A DNA stretch of 64,000 bases, taken from Rhynchopus euleeides. Lineage: Eukaryota; Euglenozoa; Diplonemea; Diplonemida; Diplonemidae. The stretch is from the NCBI GenBank assembly GCA_963210315.1, contig OY723252.1, forward strand, positions 1,302,001 to 1,366,000, read 5' to 3'. Of the stretch, positions 1 through 10,247 are shown piece after piece. Each line of letters starts with the position of its first letter. Within the stretch, counting starts at the first letter, position 1. Under the pieces are notes generated by a model. That model worked only from the letters and a program-made list of their open reading frames with translations. It was not told the origin of the DNA and made no database searches. The translations under genes were made by a program, and so were the position numbers.

Positions 1-307
1 TGTATTTCCCTAAATAGGATCAAGACAGAAATCCAGTATGGCCTGTGTCGACTATCCTCAAGACAGAAATCTGGTATGGCCTGTGTTTCCCTAAATAGGA
101 TCAAGACAGAAATCCAGTATAGCCTGTGTCGGATCTTTGCAAAGTGAGTCTCAAGACAGAAATCTGGTATGGCCTGTATTTCCCTAAATAGGATCAAGAC
201 AGAAATCCAGTATGGCCTGTGTCGACTATCCTCAAGACAGAAATCTGGTATGGCCTGTGTTTCCCTAATTAGGATCAAGACAGAAATCCAGTATAGCCTG
301 TGTCGGA
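1..307. repeat. Tandem duplication, 174-bp period
   Basis: The block beginning TGTATTTCCCTAAATAGG at position 1 recurs at 175 almost unchanged. Inside each copy a shorter phrase, 'atcaagacagaaatcYRGTATRGCCTGTGT', recurs every 55-60 bp in variants. Open frames across it exist only because of the repetition. No gene is seen between 1 and 1700. Confidence 0.8.
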
Positions 308-399
308 TTTTGAAATGGAATGCCGACAGTTTAACGTCATGTCGAGGACGAATCGTCACAGAAATGAAGGGGTGGGCTGAGTTTCGGGATTTTTTTTCG

Positions 400-592
400 G
401 ATTTCTGGGCCCGCACCCCAAATTTTTTTTTGGCCGATTTTTTTTGGATTTTGGGCCCGCACCCCAATTTTTTTTTTGGCCGGATTTTTTTGGATTTTGG
501 TCCCACACCCCAATTTTTTTTTGGCCGGATTTTTTGGATTTTGGGCCCACACCCCAAATTTTTTTTGGCCGGATTTTTTTTGGGGTTTTTTC
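400..592. repeat. T-rich tandem repeat, about 55-60 bp unit
   Basis: Four to five imperfect copies of a unit made of GGGCCCGCACCCCAA, a run of 8-9 T, GGCCGGATT, a T run and GGATTTTGG. The unit is low complexity, and the ORFs crossing it repeat a short aromatic phrase in all frames, so it is not coding. Confidence 0.75.
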
Positions 593-599
593 CCGTCTT

Positions 600-896
600 C
601 ATTTGTTTGATTTTTGGGGCCGCATGGGGGATTCAGGGGCCAAAAATATCAGTTTTTTAGGATTTCGTTCGACAATGGACAGTTTCAGACCACTAGAATC
701 CGAGTTTGGGGTCAGAATTTTTTTTGAACACCTTTTGGGTGGATTTTTGCCTTGTCTGATTTTTCGGCTTTTTCGGCCCAAAACCGTACCAAACCTCATT
801 TGTTTGATTTTTGGGACCGCATGGGGGATTCAGGGGCCAAAAATATCAGTTTTTTTAGGATTTCGTTCGACAATGGACAGTTTCAGACCACTAGAA
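600..896. repeat. Direct repeat pair (600-698 and 797-896)
   Basis: A segment of about 99 bp starting CATTTGTTTGATTTTTGG and ending CAGACCACTAGAA occurs twice, 197 bp apart, nearly identical. The sequence between and after the copies is T-rich and also partly repeated ('ttttggccaaaa' phrases to 1010). This may be two partial copies of one element. Confidence 0.75.
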
Positions 897-1053
897 GAGT
901 TTGGGGTCAGAATTTTTTTGGTCATCTTTTGGGTGAATTTTGGCTTTCTCGACCAAAAAAAAAATTCTCCCGAAAAAAATCTCCCGAAATGGCCAAAAAT
1001 TGGCCAAAAACCGTGTTTTGGACCAATTTTTCACCCTGTGCTCGACATGGTGG

Positions 1054-1345
1054 GTTCCTCCGGAGGCGCCTCCGGAGGCCTCCGGAGGACCTCCGGAGGA
1101 CCTCCGGAGGCCTCCGGAGGCGGGTGGAGGCCTCCGGAGGCCTCCGGAGGACCTCCGGAGGCCTCCGGAGGCGGGTGGAGGCCTCCGGAGGCCTCCGGAG
1201 GACCTCCGGAGGCCTCCGGAGGCCTCCACCCGCCTCCGGAGGAACCTCCGGAGGTTCCTCCGGAGGAGGCCATTTTAGCTCCTCCGGAGGCCTCCGGAGG
1301 CGGAGGCCTCCGGAGGCCGGAGGCCCGGAGGCGCCTCCGGAGGCC
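1054..1345. repeat. CCTCCGGAGG palindrome array
   Basis: About 30 copies of the self-complementary word CCTCCGGAGG and close variants are packed head to tail, with occasional cgggtgga interruptions that make a higher-order unit of about 55 bp. It reads open in nearly all frames but carries no gene signal. A related but distinct CTCCGGAGTC array lies at 32708-32945. Confidence 0.85.
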
Positions 1346-1723
1346 CGAGAGCCTTGCCTGCAGGCGCTCCACGGCCTCCCCGGGGGCGACCTCCACCTCT
1401 CCCGTGCGACGCGCCGCCACGCCCCCGACCCGAGCGGCCACGTGCCGCATCATCGCCCTCCCGAAGAGCGATGGTCTCCCGCTGGCGGCGCCGGATGCGC
1501 CTGAGGGCATTGCGGGCCCTGGCTGAGCGGGGTGGGGTCGAAGGGAAGTGGCGGGTGGAGGAGAAGTTGCTGAGGTGTTGTTGTTGTTGATGTTGTTGGT
1601 TGTTTTGTTGGTGACGTTGTTGATGATGTTGTGGGCGGGTGCAGGGGGGTGTGTTGGGCGGCGAGGGGCGGGGTGATGTAGAAGCGTGAGGGGGGGGTGG
1701 GTCTGAAGCCGGAAGGTGGGCAG

Positions 1724-2884
1724 TCACGCGCGCCCGCCCCCGGCCCTGCCGTTTCCCGGCGCCCTCGCCGGTGCCTTCGCCGCGATGCGCTGCTGGGGGG
1801 CCCGAGCAGCGGCGCGGGGGCGCGTGTGTTGTTGTTGTGTGTGGGGGGCGGCGGCCCCCGGCCCCACAGCCGCAGCCGCCCGCATCACCGGGTGGGAAGT
1901 GGGGTCCTCCTTCGCAAGGTGCCGCTCGATGGCGGCGCGCGGCACCCTGTCGCGCACGAACGCGACCTGCAGCAGCACCTGTCGCAGCAGGTGATTCCCC
2001 AGCTCCCGCTGGGGAGTGCGCCCCCAGCCAGACACGTACGCCGTGGCAAGAATCCACAGGCGCAACGCTGCGAACGCCTCATCCAGGATGCGGCCTCCAG
2101 GGAGGTGCGACGACCCCGACACCCAGCGGGTCTCCAGCTGTAGCACCAGATACGGTGCGTCGGACTCGATCAGCGAATCCCACTCCAGGACGTCGGCTGC
2201 GTCCGCGGGGTGTCGCTCCGACCCGGGGTACGGCATCCCGGCAGACATGGCCATGGGGGACGGCGGTGCTGGCGGAGACGGTGGCGGGTGAGCCCACTGC
2301 TGCTGCTGACGTTGCACATGGTCCTGGTGCTGCCGCAGGCGAGCATCCAGCTCCAGCCGGAAGGACCTCGTCTGCTCCTCCGCACGCTCGCGGAACTCCT
2401 GCGCCTGCTGCTCCAGCGAGCGTTGCATCGCTTCCTGCGACGCCGTCACCGCGCGGGTGGCGCACTCCGTCTGGTGGACAGACATCTCCACCAGACGGGA
2501 GTACTGCCACCCGTCCGCCGGCATCCTGTACAGGACGTCGGGCCCGCGGTGCTGCTCCGTGTCGGATACGTAATTGTACGCCTCGGACAAGCGCACTTCG
2601 TACCCCGCAGCGTTCCCCTCCTCGTCATGCGCCTGCGACAGGCGACCAGCGAACCGCCGAAACGGCTGGCTCCCGTCGACGGGTGCACAAGAGTACACCA
2701 CGCAGGCGTCGACGAGAGCCGCCGCCTGGTCCCCGAGCATGCGGGCGGTCATGATCTCAGGGGCGGGAAGCCCCTGTCCTGCCGTCGCAGCCGGCGACGT
2801 CGCCCGCACCCTCGCCGTACCGACCGCTGATGGGGTGTACCCGTCGAGGTTGATGCAGTCCGGCGAGGGAGGTGGGAGAGACAT
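1724..2884 (-). CDS. Unknown protein with a central Gln/Glu-rich coiled coil
   Basis: 386 aa from the first ATG (2884). The open frame extends to 2911 but begins there with TTG. I recognise no family. The N-terminal ~120 residues look like a folded domain (a region with GDQAAALVDACVVY and PFRRFAGRLSQ). Residues ~150-220 form a charged, Gln-rich coiled coil. Next come a Pro/Ser linker, a second compact region around residues 260-345 containing LRLWILATAYVSGW, and an Ala/Pro/Gly/Arg-rich tail. A TATA-like box lies 111 bp upstream of the ATG. The frame, codon use and promoter suggest a real gene. It sits among repeats, so it could be a passenger of a mobile element. Its C-terminus could be spliced differently, since the last ~40 residues are low complexity. 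Confidence 0.55.
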   Translation of the reverse strand: MSLPPPSPDCINLDGYTPSAVGTARVRATSPAATAGQGLPAPEIMTARMLGDQAAALVDACVVYSCAPVDGSQPFRRFAGRLSQAHDEEGNAAGYEVRLSEAYNYVSDTEQHRGPDVLYRMPADGWQYSRLVEMSVHQTECATRAVTASQEAMQRSLEQQAQEFRERAEEQTRSFRLELDARLRQHQDHVQRQQQQWAHPPPSPPAPPSPMAMSAGMPYPGSERHPADAADVLEWDSLIESDAPYLVLQLETRWVSGSSHLPGGRILDEAFAALRLWILATAYVSGWGRTPQRELGNHLLRQVLLQVAFVRDRVPRAAIERHLAKEDPTSHPVMRAAAAVGPGAAAPHTQQQHTRPRAAARAPQQRIAAKAPARAPGNGRAGGGRA

Positions 2885-2994
2885 GGTGTCGGGGTGGTGA
2901 GAGTGTAACAATAAAAGAAAGCGGACAAGACGAAGAGTGTTGGCCGCGGGGAGATTACCCTGATGAAGGGGGTGTTGTGTGGTGTGGTGTTAAA

Positions 2995-3002
2995 GTTATA
3001 TA
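2995..3002 (-). promoter_or_regulatory. TATA-like box upstream of the minus-strand gene ending at 1724
   Basis: On the minus strand the sequence reads TATATAAC. It lies 111 bp before the ATG at 2884, which leaves a short 5' leader of about 80 bp. Confidence 0.45.
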
Positions 3003-3510
3003 CAAGGTGTCCCGGGAAGGTGCATGGGCACAACATGGGGGGAGAGAGAGAGGGGAAAGGCAACAGGATTGGGGTTGAGGGGTGTCAGGGGTGATGAGGG
3101 GGATGGGGGTGTCTGCTGCCAATGGCCTTGGGTCATATTCCCTCAGTAAACTGTGAGCCTCCGGAGGCGAAAAAGTCAAAAAATAGATTGCCCATTTGGT
3201 GACAGGCCTGGGCGGGGAACCAGCCCTTTTTCCGGGTTTTTTGGGTCGGGGAACCAGGTTTTTTCTAAGAATTTTTACAAGGGATTTTTTGCTCACCCCC
3301 CCACAGGTTTCAGGCGCGTGCCCGTCAGGCGGGACTTTTTCTATGATTTCTACGATGAAAACCACCCCCCCGCCCCCACCCCCCCCCCCCTTCTAAGAAC
3401 GATGATGGCTCACTCGGAAGTTTCGGCGTCCGAAACGTACGCCCACTCTCCCCAATCCTCCTCCATGTCGACATCGATGTCGACATGGACGCGGGCCCTT
3501 TTCTCCTGGG
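3003..3510. other. Intergenic, no gene seen
   Basis: Contains GGAACCAG words at 3216 and 3249, a T-rich stretch with TTTTTTCTAAGAATTTTT near 3260, and a C tract at 3365-3390. A phrase at 3169-3203 (agtcaaaaaatagattgccc) is the reverse complement of one at 6179-6211, so the two probably belong to one repeat family. No coding support. Confidence 0.5.
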
Positions 3511-5194
3511 CATGGGCTGCATTGAATCGGATTCCAAATAAAAATTTTCGATTCCGGGAATCGTGGAATCCGGATTCGGAATCAGAATCCGGATTCCACG
3601 ATTCCAGAAAAAGAGTGGAATCGGATTCCGGTATCGAAAACGCCGATTCCAAAATTGTGGAATCCGATTCCGGAATCGAAATCACCGATTCCGGAATCGT
3701 GGAATCGGTGGAATCCGATTCCAGAATCCAGAATCGGATTCCACCGATTCCGGAATCGAGAATCGGATTCCGGAATCTGACCCAAAAATGTCCAAAAATG
3801 GACAAGTCGTAGGGGGACCCCAACACCCCATATACCCCCTTCTGGGACCAAAAAGTGCACGAAAGGGGTTAAAACGGCTTAATTCGTTGATTCGTTGATT
3901 CGTTGCATTTCCCTGCTAAAAAAATGGTTTTTGTGTGGGCGAGTAGTTGTAGAAAATCGCGAAAAATGTCAAAAAATTGAAATTTTCACAGAGGCCCAAA
4001 AACGTGTTTCTGGGTGAAAAATGGGCCCAAAAACCGATTTCTGACCATTACTGGGTGGTTTTTGGGGGTTTCTGGCCATTTTTCAGCGATTTTTCTGGTC
4101 AGAACCCACCCAGAAGCCCTGAGAAAATGGCTGGTGGCAGTTTTGGGTGGAATTGAACAGAAGGACGAATTGCTCGCCAACTCTTTCGATACATGAAAAT
4201 TTGTCTCCCCTCCCTTCCTCCCCCCTCCCCTCCCCTCCCCTCCCCTCCCCTATTGATGTCCCCCCCCCCCCCTCCCCCAGCGCTTTGCCGCTCGTGTGAG
4301 TACCGCCCTGACTGGGAGAAAGGGTAGGGCTGGTTGGGTTGGCGGAGTTGGGCGGATGGGCGAAACGGAAAAATCGACGAGGTCGCAGCGTCAGGGCGTT
4401 CTGGGCTGGCTGGTGGTGGTTGGGACAAGACCGACGAGATTAGAAGCGGCACTGGTAGACGGGTTTTGAGGCCCCCCGCCCCCAGGTTCCCCCTGCCCAC
4501 CTGGACGGACCCAAGTGCCTCACACCGGATCTCTCCCCACCCGGTGGTCCACCTGACGGATACGTGAAAATTTGGGCATTTTCCGTTACTCTGAACACAT
4601 TCGCACACCATGAAAAAAATATCGAATTTTTTGGTTGAAAAATCCTGTTTTTGGTTGGCCCAGAAATGGCCAGAAATCGGTTTTTGGGCCCATTTTTCAC
4701 CCAGAAACACGTTTTTGGGCCTCTGTGAAAATTTCCATTTTTTGACATTTTTCGCGATTTTCTACAACTACTCGCCCACACAAAAACCGTTTTTTAGCAG
4801 GGAAATGCAACAAATCAACGAATTAAGCCGTTTTAACCCCTTTCGTGCACTTTTTGGTCCCAGAAGGGGGTATATGGGGTGTTGGGGTCCCCCTACGACT
4901 TGTCCATTTTTCGACATTTTTGGGTCAGATTCCGGAATCCGATTCTCGATTCCGGAATCGGTGGAATCCGATTCTGGATTCTGGAATCGGATTCCACCGA
5001 TTCCACGATTCCGGAATCGGTGATTTCGATTCCGGAATCGGATTCCACAATTTTGGAATCGGCGTTTTCGATTCCGGAATCCGATTCCACTCTTTTTCTG
5101 GAATCGTGGAATCCGGATTCTGATTCGGAATCCGGATTCCACGATTCCCGGAATCGAAGATTTTTATTTGGAATCCGATTCAATGCAGCCCATG
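3511..5194. mobile_element. Foldback element with ~550-bp inverted arms and GGAATC/GATTCC repeats
   Basis: The left arm (3511 to ~4060) starts CATGGGCTGCATTGAATCGG. The right arm (~4650 to 5194) ends with its reverse complement, and the arms match almost base for base. The outer ~270 bp of each arm is a dense array of GGAATC/GATTCC palindromic words. The inner part has a shared scaffold with 'gcgagtagttgtagaaaatcgcgaaaa'. The spacer between the arms carries a separate retroposon (4204-4564). ORFs in the arms are repeat artefacts. I see no coding gene, so this is a non-autonomous foldback-type element. A partial end of the same family (GATTCC words ending GCAGCCCATG) lies at 6212-6294. Confidence 0.8.
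4204..4564 (-). mobile_element. Small retroposon with (AGGGG)n tail, copy 1
   Basis: On the minus strand the unit starts at 4564 (cgtatccgtcaggtgg), runs ~310 bp and ends in acatcaatagggg followed by a short (AGGGG)n tail. It is flanked by the 10-bp direct repeat TGAAAATTTG (4194-4203 and 4565-4574), a likely target-site duplication. A nearly identical body with a very long tail occurs at 23870-24922. The simple-repeat 3' tail and the flanking duplication fit a SINE or a 5'-truncated LINE. No protein is encoded. Confidence 0.65.
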
Positions 5195-5266
5195 GTCACA
5201 CTTGGTAGCGAGGGCCCCCTTAGTAAAAAAAGGTGATTTTCGGGGGCCCTCGCTACCAAGTGTGAC
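5195..5266. repeat. 72-bp perfect hairpin
   Basis: 25-bp arms (GTCACACTTGGTAGCGAGGG... and its complement) flank a 22-bp loop. It directly abuts the foldback element ending at 5194. The arm core GTAGCGAGGGCCCCC recurs at 5887-5902, so it is a dispersed mini-element. Confidence 0.75.
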
Positions 5267-6111
5267 TGAGTGATTGTCCTGGGCAAGACGTTAAACTACC
5301 TGGGAGGGCTTCCCCAGACCATGACGGGTGCTTGCACCAGGAGTCTGAAACAGCCACTCATGCCTTGCGATGCTCAAGTGCCTGCTGGACCCCTATGTCC
5401 TTCAGGCCCCAAAGCAGGCAACGATATGGGAGCAACCTAACAGGGGAGGTGAAGAGGGCACGGGTCTTAGCCTGATGACACACTGCAACCTCAAGGTGAC
5501 TGGCGACACCTCTCCCACAGTCTGCGGCGACTCTGCCGTGGCGACAAGGCTTCCTGTCATGGGAGATCGCTGCGTGGATCAACGTGGGACCACCCGTGTG
5601 CTCGGCAGGTTGTTTCGGCACCTGTTTTCTCCGTGTCATGCTTTTCGTGAGCGTGTCAGGGATGTTGGCACACGCTGGGGAGGGTTCACATGATGACATA
5701 ACATATATCAGAAGCACACACCCACGTGGCGCTGTCCTTGGCAGGACTTTGAAAGTGCCGCCTTGATATCCTTGTTGGATAGAACCCTCATATCACACCC
5801 TCAATCAGCTGACGACTGAGTGAGAAAAAGTGAGAAGTCAGCCATGTTTGGCTGAAAACTGACGACTCGTGACTCACAGTGACTCGTAGCGAGGGCCCCC
5901 TTCGGTACACCTTCTTTGTGAGACCCCAAAAATTTCCGGCGCCTGCGGCGGGCTGCCCCCCCCCCCCCCCCGCACGCGCACGTAAAGTGCGCGGCCGAGG
6001 ACGTGTTCTCCCGAAAAATGTCGATTCTCGGTACACCCTAACATTTCGCCAGACCCCATTCACTGCTCAGCAAGAAGTCTCGGTAATCCGACGACTTTGC
6101 GAAATCGAGGC
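5267..6111. other. Intergenic, no confident gene
   Basis: A 119-aa minus ORF (5358-5717) and a 107-aa plus ORF overlap here, and neither shows recognisable domains. The stretch 5810-5910 is rich in TGAC/GTCA words, and 5960-5975 is a C tract. Unexplained. Confidence 0.35.
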
Positions 6112-9100
6112 TCATCCGAGGTGAAAAATCACGAAAAATCGCATTGTCTTTTTCCCGTACAAAACCATGAAAAACCAAGTGTCACCCAATGGGAAATCTA
6201 TTTTTTGACTTTTTTTGTGGAATCGGATTCCACTCGGTTTTTCGATTCCGGAATCGGATTCTCGATTCCAGGAATCCGATTCCCTGCAGCCCATGTCCTG
6301 GGGCTCCTCGGGGTGCGGCCCAACCTCCCTCCTGCGCTCTGCCGGTGCCGCCTGTGTGGGAGGCAGCTGCGGCGGTTCTTCCGGCTGAGGTGTGGGGAGT
6401 GTCGATGGGGTGCCCGGGGTCGATGAAGCGGGGAGCTGGAAGGTGACATGTTGCAGGGTGGCTGGAGGCACGACGGGGGGTGCGGCATCTGCAAGCAACG
6501 AAGTGAGGAAGGGATCCTCAGGGACTTCCTCCACGAGGCTGACAATCGACAATGCATCGGCGTTGTCATCTTCCCAGCTGCCGTCCGATTCCTCATCACA
6601 ATCCTCCACGCCAGCAAATAGAGAACCCATGGCTGCATCGAGGTCAACGAGCTCCACGGTTGTCAGAGTTGGAAGAGGCGTCAGGGAACGCGCAGTGAAG
6701 CGGCGCTTCTTGTTGGCGAGGAACGTGTTGACTGTTTCTTCAACGATGATCTTGCGCGCCGCGTCATCATGTGACAGCTCTAGAGTGATGCCCAGTTCTT
6801 GAGAGATGCTTGCGGCAGAGAGTGCCTTCCGGAACGATCCCCTCATGCGCGTTACAACTGAAAAAGCAGCCTCCACAAACACAGTCGAGGGTGACAGTGC
6901 CACCATGGCCTCAAGCACTATCGCAAACGTCGAACTCTCGGATTCCAGCAAGAAGTCGACGACAAACTCTTTCAGAAGGTTCCCCCTGAGATCTGTGCAT
7001 TCCAACCGCAGCTTCACCCACTCCATGCCGATGCTGAGAATCTCTGCCTGGTCGTAACCCAAGCGAGAAGCGAGCGCCATGAGGCACTCGCACGTGCTGT
7101 CCTTCCCACTTGTCGCGAAGAAAGAGCTGAATGAGCGGCAGGGATACTCCTCCCACCTCTTGGCCAGGTCCTTGTAGATGGTGTGGCAGAGCTTTGAGCG
7201 CCAGGAAGTCATCTCGGCAACTACCCCCGGAGGCAACGATGTGGTTCCCTGGTTCTCATAGAACTTGGCTTCGTGCTTGCCAGGCTGGCGCGCCAGCACC
7301 TTATGCACTGTCAGTGCATTCTGCAGGATGCTCTCCATCGACGAGAGCGACAGGTCTCGCTTCTGCAACGCCTCGCTCACCCCTTTATTGATGTCGAAGA
7401 CGTCAGCCAAGATGCAAGTCGAGAGGGAATACTCGGGGGTGAGCTTGTGGAAGAAGAACGGCGGCGGCTGGATCTCCCCGAGCATAGCGACAGTGAAGTC
7501 AAAGTTCACCACAGCCGCGTTCAGGCGACGGAACGTTGCAGCTGCCCAACGCACGGAGTGCTCCTTCGGGAAGGAGAGACATTTCCCACCGGAAATGATC
7601 TGCAGAGACTTCTGCCTGGCGGTTGATCTGAAGAAGGCAAACCAGTGTCGGAGGAGGCGGCTATGTTCAACAACCTTTCGTGTCTTCTTGATGAGGCCGA
7701 CGGACAGCTGGTGCATGTGGGCAGCATCATGCACATCGATGAGAGTGCATCCCCACGCGATCTCGAGCTTCCCCCTGAGACTCTTCATCGTTGATGCCCC
7801 GTCTGCCGCGAATCCCTTCAGCGAACGCCGCGCCCACTGCGACAGCTGGAGGCTGTCGAACAACTTGACCAGCTCGTCCTTCTGCGACTCTGCGTCAGCT
7901 TTCTTCAAGTCGACTGTGCCCACACACCAATCTTTCATAGCACAATCCGTCCTGCTGATCCCCGAAACGATGACGATCATCAAGTCGATGCGGGCGAACG
8001 TGGTACCGTCCACCTTCAGGGTTGCCGCCCGACACGCACGCACCGCACCCACCACTCCCCTCAGGAGCACCTCCCAGAGTATCGTCTGGAACTCCTTCGC
8101 GACTTTTCGAGAGTAGTGGGTGTCCAGGACATGCAGCCCCTTCCGCTTGTCGTCCTGCAACCTCGCACCCACACTGCTCAGCCCCTCCGCCCGTTGCGTC
8201 GCCGTTGCCACGTTGTACACCAGGTTGACCAGACTTGTGTACTGCTCGCTGGTCACCTTCACCTTCGCGCACAGCGTCTGCTTGGGGATATCTGTAGCTG
8301 TCACATTGGTGTTTTCACTCCCAGGCGTGGACAACTGCACTGCTCTCTTGTGCGCCGCACCACCCATGTGGCGGCGGATATTGCTTTGCTGGCGCCCAAC
8401 TGTCGTGGCAGACATAGACGCTTCGCCGCGTGCATACCGGAGCAAGTGGGGTTGCTCCGAGAACTCCCCCTCCAGCTGCACCAAGAACGGTGCACACGTG
8501 GTGCACCTCCACCTCCCATCAGGGAGACGCACCACACCGGAGGCTGCAGCGTGGATCTTCCGCTGCTGCTTCTCCTGTATGGCGAGCTGTGCCTGCCGCT
8601 GCTGAATCCGAAGGAGACCGTTCACCATTGAGCCCTCTGGCACGTACTTCTTGTTTGCTGCCATCAAAAGAAGGAAGTGCGCCTTTGCTGTGTCGAAGAC
8701 AAGCCGCAAGGGGTACTGGGCCATCAACGACGGAAGAAGCAAGCCGAAGGTGCGAGGCTGTGTGGTGTCGACGATAGAAAAGTGAACATTTAAACCGCGG
8801 GATGTGCGGAAAGTCTGCAGGGCCACTGACGCGGTGTTGGTGTCCAACTCTTCGTCCACGAGGAATCTCGTATCCATCAATCGCGGACGCCTGAGCTTCA
8901 CCGTGAGGGCCTCCGCTTCGGGGGAGTCAACGCCCTCCAGAAGCGCCGCAGCACTGGTACGCGTCGGCTCCGTAATGGGAATTGACCTTGCTAGGCAGTC
9001 AAGCACTCGGAGGCAGTAGTGTCCAGAACTGTATAGATCCCGTTGAACCCACCCTGGTACAAGCCCAATGTTGACGCCTCCGGTTGATTGGGCGAGCTTC

Positions 9101-10173
9101 ATGGCGGTCAGCCATGGGGACAGTCGCCCGGCGCTGTCGAACGCGGCGACGTGGCACGCCCCTTCCCCGGTGTAGAAGGCGGCGTGGGGTGCAGGGGCGA
9201 CAGGGGCGGCGGTGGTAGCTGCAGGAGAGGCGGCCAGGGGATCCGGAGGAGGAGGCGGCGGCGCATCATGCGAAGCATCGACGTCGTGCCCGTCACCGTC
9301 CGATGCCTCACGTGCGTACAGCACGAGTGCTGGCTTCGCGTTCGCACGATTGAACGGCGCCACAGAGCAATCCGTCACACGATCAGTCGTGATCGACTTC
9401 CACTTCAGAGTGGTGGCGGGGCCACGAGCGCACAGCGTCTCCCAGGCGATCCCCTTCGCGAGGGTCAGCCCGGACTTTGTGCACGATGCACCGACAAACC
9501 GGTACCGGTGATTCACCGGCTGCACCGTGCCCACCTGCACCACCCCGTTGCCGTCAACGCCAAGCTCACGAAGGGCGGAGAGGTCTCTTAATTCCTTGAC
9601 GTTGACGGTTTCCGCAAGCTCCGTCAGGTGCTTCTGCTTCTCGCCGGATGCAGAAAACCGCTGCGTCGAGAGGAACAGGAGGTGCGGGGCCTTCTCGACG
9701 CAGAACTGCGCAGCCCGGACAGCACCACATGTGCACGGACCTTGCTTCTCCATAAATTGAGAAGCAACGCGCTGCACCTCGTCCTTCACGACGCCCAACA
9801 TCACAACCATGCTGTCTGTAATAGCTGTGCGGAACTCACCACAAGATGGGCAGCTGTAGACGGTGGCGCTTTTGGTGGTGCAGAGGTGCTTCAGGTGCGG
9901 GTGTTTGTGTCCGAGGGCGGAGAGACTGACGTCAGGGTTGGGTCGCTGCGGGTCCTGCGAGGTGATCATCTGGGGCTCGTTCTCATCGGGGGTTGTGCTC
10001 CGCAGGGACTGGAGGAGGTTGCTCAATACACCTTGGCACTCCCGCAGTACTGTACATGCCAGCAGCTGGAGGATAGTTACAAAGCTGCCACTCCCCGACG
10101 CCACCCCCCTACTGGCCCCTTCAGGCCTGAAAGCCCAAAAGCTCCCGGAGATTTTTGCAGTGGTGCGCACCAT
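6112..10173 (-). CDS. hAT-like transposase with an N-terminal decayed USP-like domain
   Basis: 1353 aa from ATG 10173, which I chose because a TATTTAT box lies 68 bp upstream; the open frame runs on to 10521 into repeats without an ATG there that looks better. Residues ~95-290 resemble the C-terminal half of a USP deubiquitinase: C108-x2-C111 and C147-x-C149, then HLLFLSTQRF, RYRFVGAS and a final ALVLYARE strand. However, the expected GHY catalytic His motif reads GLTLAKG. A BED-like finger lies at ~556-608 (WRCTTC ... RRHMGGAAH). The RNase H fold follows, with D722 (KVDGT) and D791 (FAADGAST), then the C-terminal hAT dimerisation signature VEAAFSVVTRM. The last ~50 residues are read through GATTCC repeats and adjoining non-gene sequence, so the original stop has been lost or replaced. 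Probably an intact or near-intact element gene. Confidence 0.8.
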   Translation of the reverse strand: MVRTTAKISGSFWAFRPEGASRGVASGSGSFVTILQLLACTVLRECQGVLSNLLQSLRSTTPDENEPQMITSQDPQRPNPDVSLSALGHKHPHLKHLCTTKSATVYSCPSCGEFRTAITDSMVVMLGVVKDEVQRVASQFMEKQGPCTCGAVRAAQFCVEKAPHLLFLSTQRFSASGEKQKHLTELAETVNVKELRDLSALRELGVDGNGVVQVGTVQPVNHRYRFVGASCTKSGLTLAKGIAWETLCARGPATTLKWKSITTDRVTDCSVAPFNRANAKPALVLYAREASDGDGHDVDASHDAPPPPPPDPLAASPAATTAAPVAPAPHAAFYTGEGACHVAAFDSAGRLSPWLTAMKLAQSTGGVNIGLVPGWVQRDLYSSGHYCLRVLDCLARSIPITEPTRTSAAALLEGVDSPEAEALTVKLRRPRLMDTRFLVDEELDTNTASVALQTFRTSRGLNVHFSIVDTTQPRTFGLLLPSLMAQYPLRLVFDTAKAHFLLLMAANKKYVPEGSMVNGLLRIQQRQAQLAIQEKQQRKIHAAASGVVRLPDGRWRCTTCAPFLVQLEGEFSEQPHLLRYARGEASMSATTVGRQQSNIRRHMGGAAHKRAVQLSTPGSENTNVTATDIPKQTLCAKVKVTSEQYTSLVNLVYNVATATQRAEGLSSVGARLQDDKRKGLHVLDTHYSRKVAKEFQTILWEVLLRGVVGAVRACRAATLKVDGTTFARIDLMIVIVSGISRTDCAMKDWCVGTVDLKKADAESQKDELVKLFDSLQLSQWARRSLKGFAADGASTMKSLRGKLEIAWGCTLIDVHDAAHMHQLSVGLIKKTRKVVEHSRLLRHWFAFFRSTARQKSLQIISGGKCLSFPKEHSVRWAAATFRRLNAAVVNFDFTVAMLGEIQPPPFFFHKLTPEYSLSTCILADVFDINKGVSEALQKRDLSLSSMESILQNALTVHKVLARQPGKHEAKFYENQGTTSLPPGVVAEMTSWRSKLCHTIYKDLAKRWEEYPCRSFSSFFATSGKDSTCECLMALASRLGYDQAEILSIGMEWVKLRLECTDLRGNLLKEFVVDFLLESESSTFAIVLEAMVALSPSTVFVEAAFSVVTRMRGSFRKALSAASISQELGITLELSHDDAARKIIVEETVNTFLANKKRRFTARSLTPLPTLTTVELVDLDAAMGSLFAGVEDCDEESDGSWEDDNADALSIVSLVEEVPEDPFLTSLLADAAPPVVPPATLQHVTFQLPASSTPGTPSTLPTPQPEEPPQLPPTQAAPAERRREVGPHPEEPQDMGCRESDSWNRESDSGIEKPSGIRFHKKSQKIDFPLGDTWFFMVLYGKKTMRFFVIFHLG
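6212..6294. repeat. Partial GGAATC/GATTCC element end inside the transposase ORF
   Basis: Dense GAATCGGATTCC words ending in GCAGCCCATG match the outer part of the foldback arm at 3511 and 5194. The transposase frame reads through it (SDSWNRESDSGIE), showing that a foldback fragment was captured as C-terminal coding sequence. Confidence 0.7.
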
Positions 10174-10240
10174 ATTCGCGGAGTACGTGAGGTTGGGTGA
10201 GTGTGAGGTCAGGGTCCTGTCGAAGGGTAGTCGAGTGGGA

Positions 10241-10247
10241 ATAAATA
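10241..10247 (-). promoter_or_regulatory. TATA-like box of the hAT-like gene
   Basis: TATTTAT on the minus strand, 68 bp before the ATG at 10173. This supports the chosen start over the longer open frame. Confidence 0.4.

Noticed and set aside
444-1526. 360-aa plus-strand ORF
   Set aside because: Runs through T-rich tandem repeats and the CCTCCGGAGG array. Composition changes exactly with repeat type.
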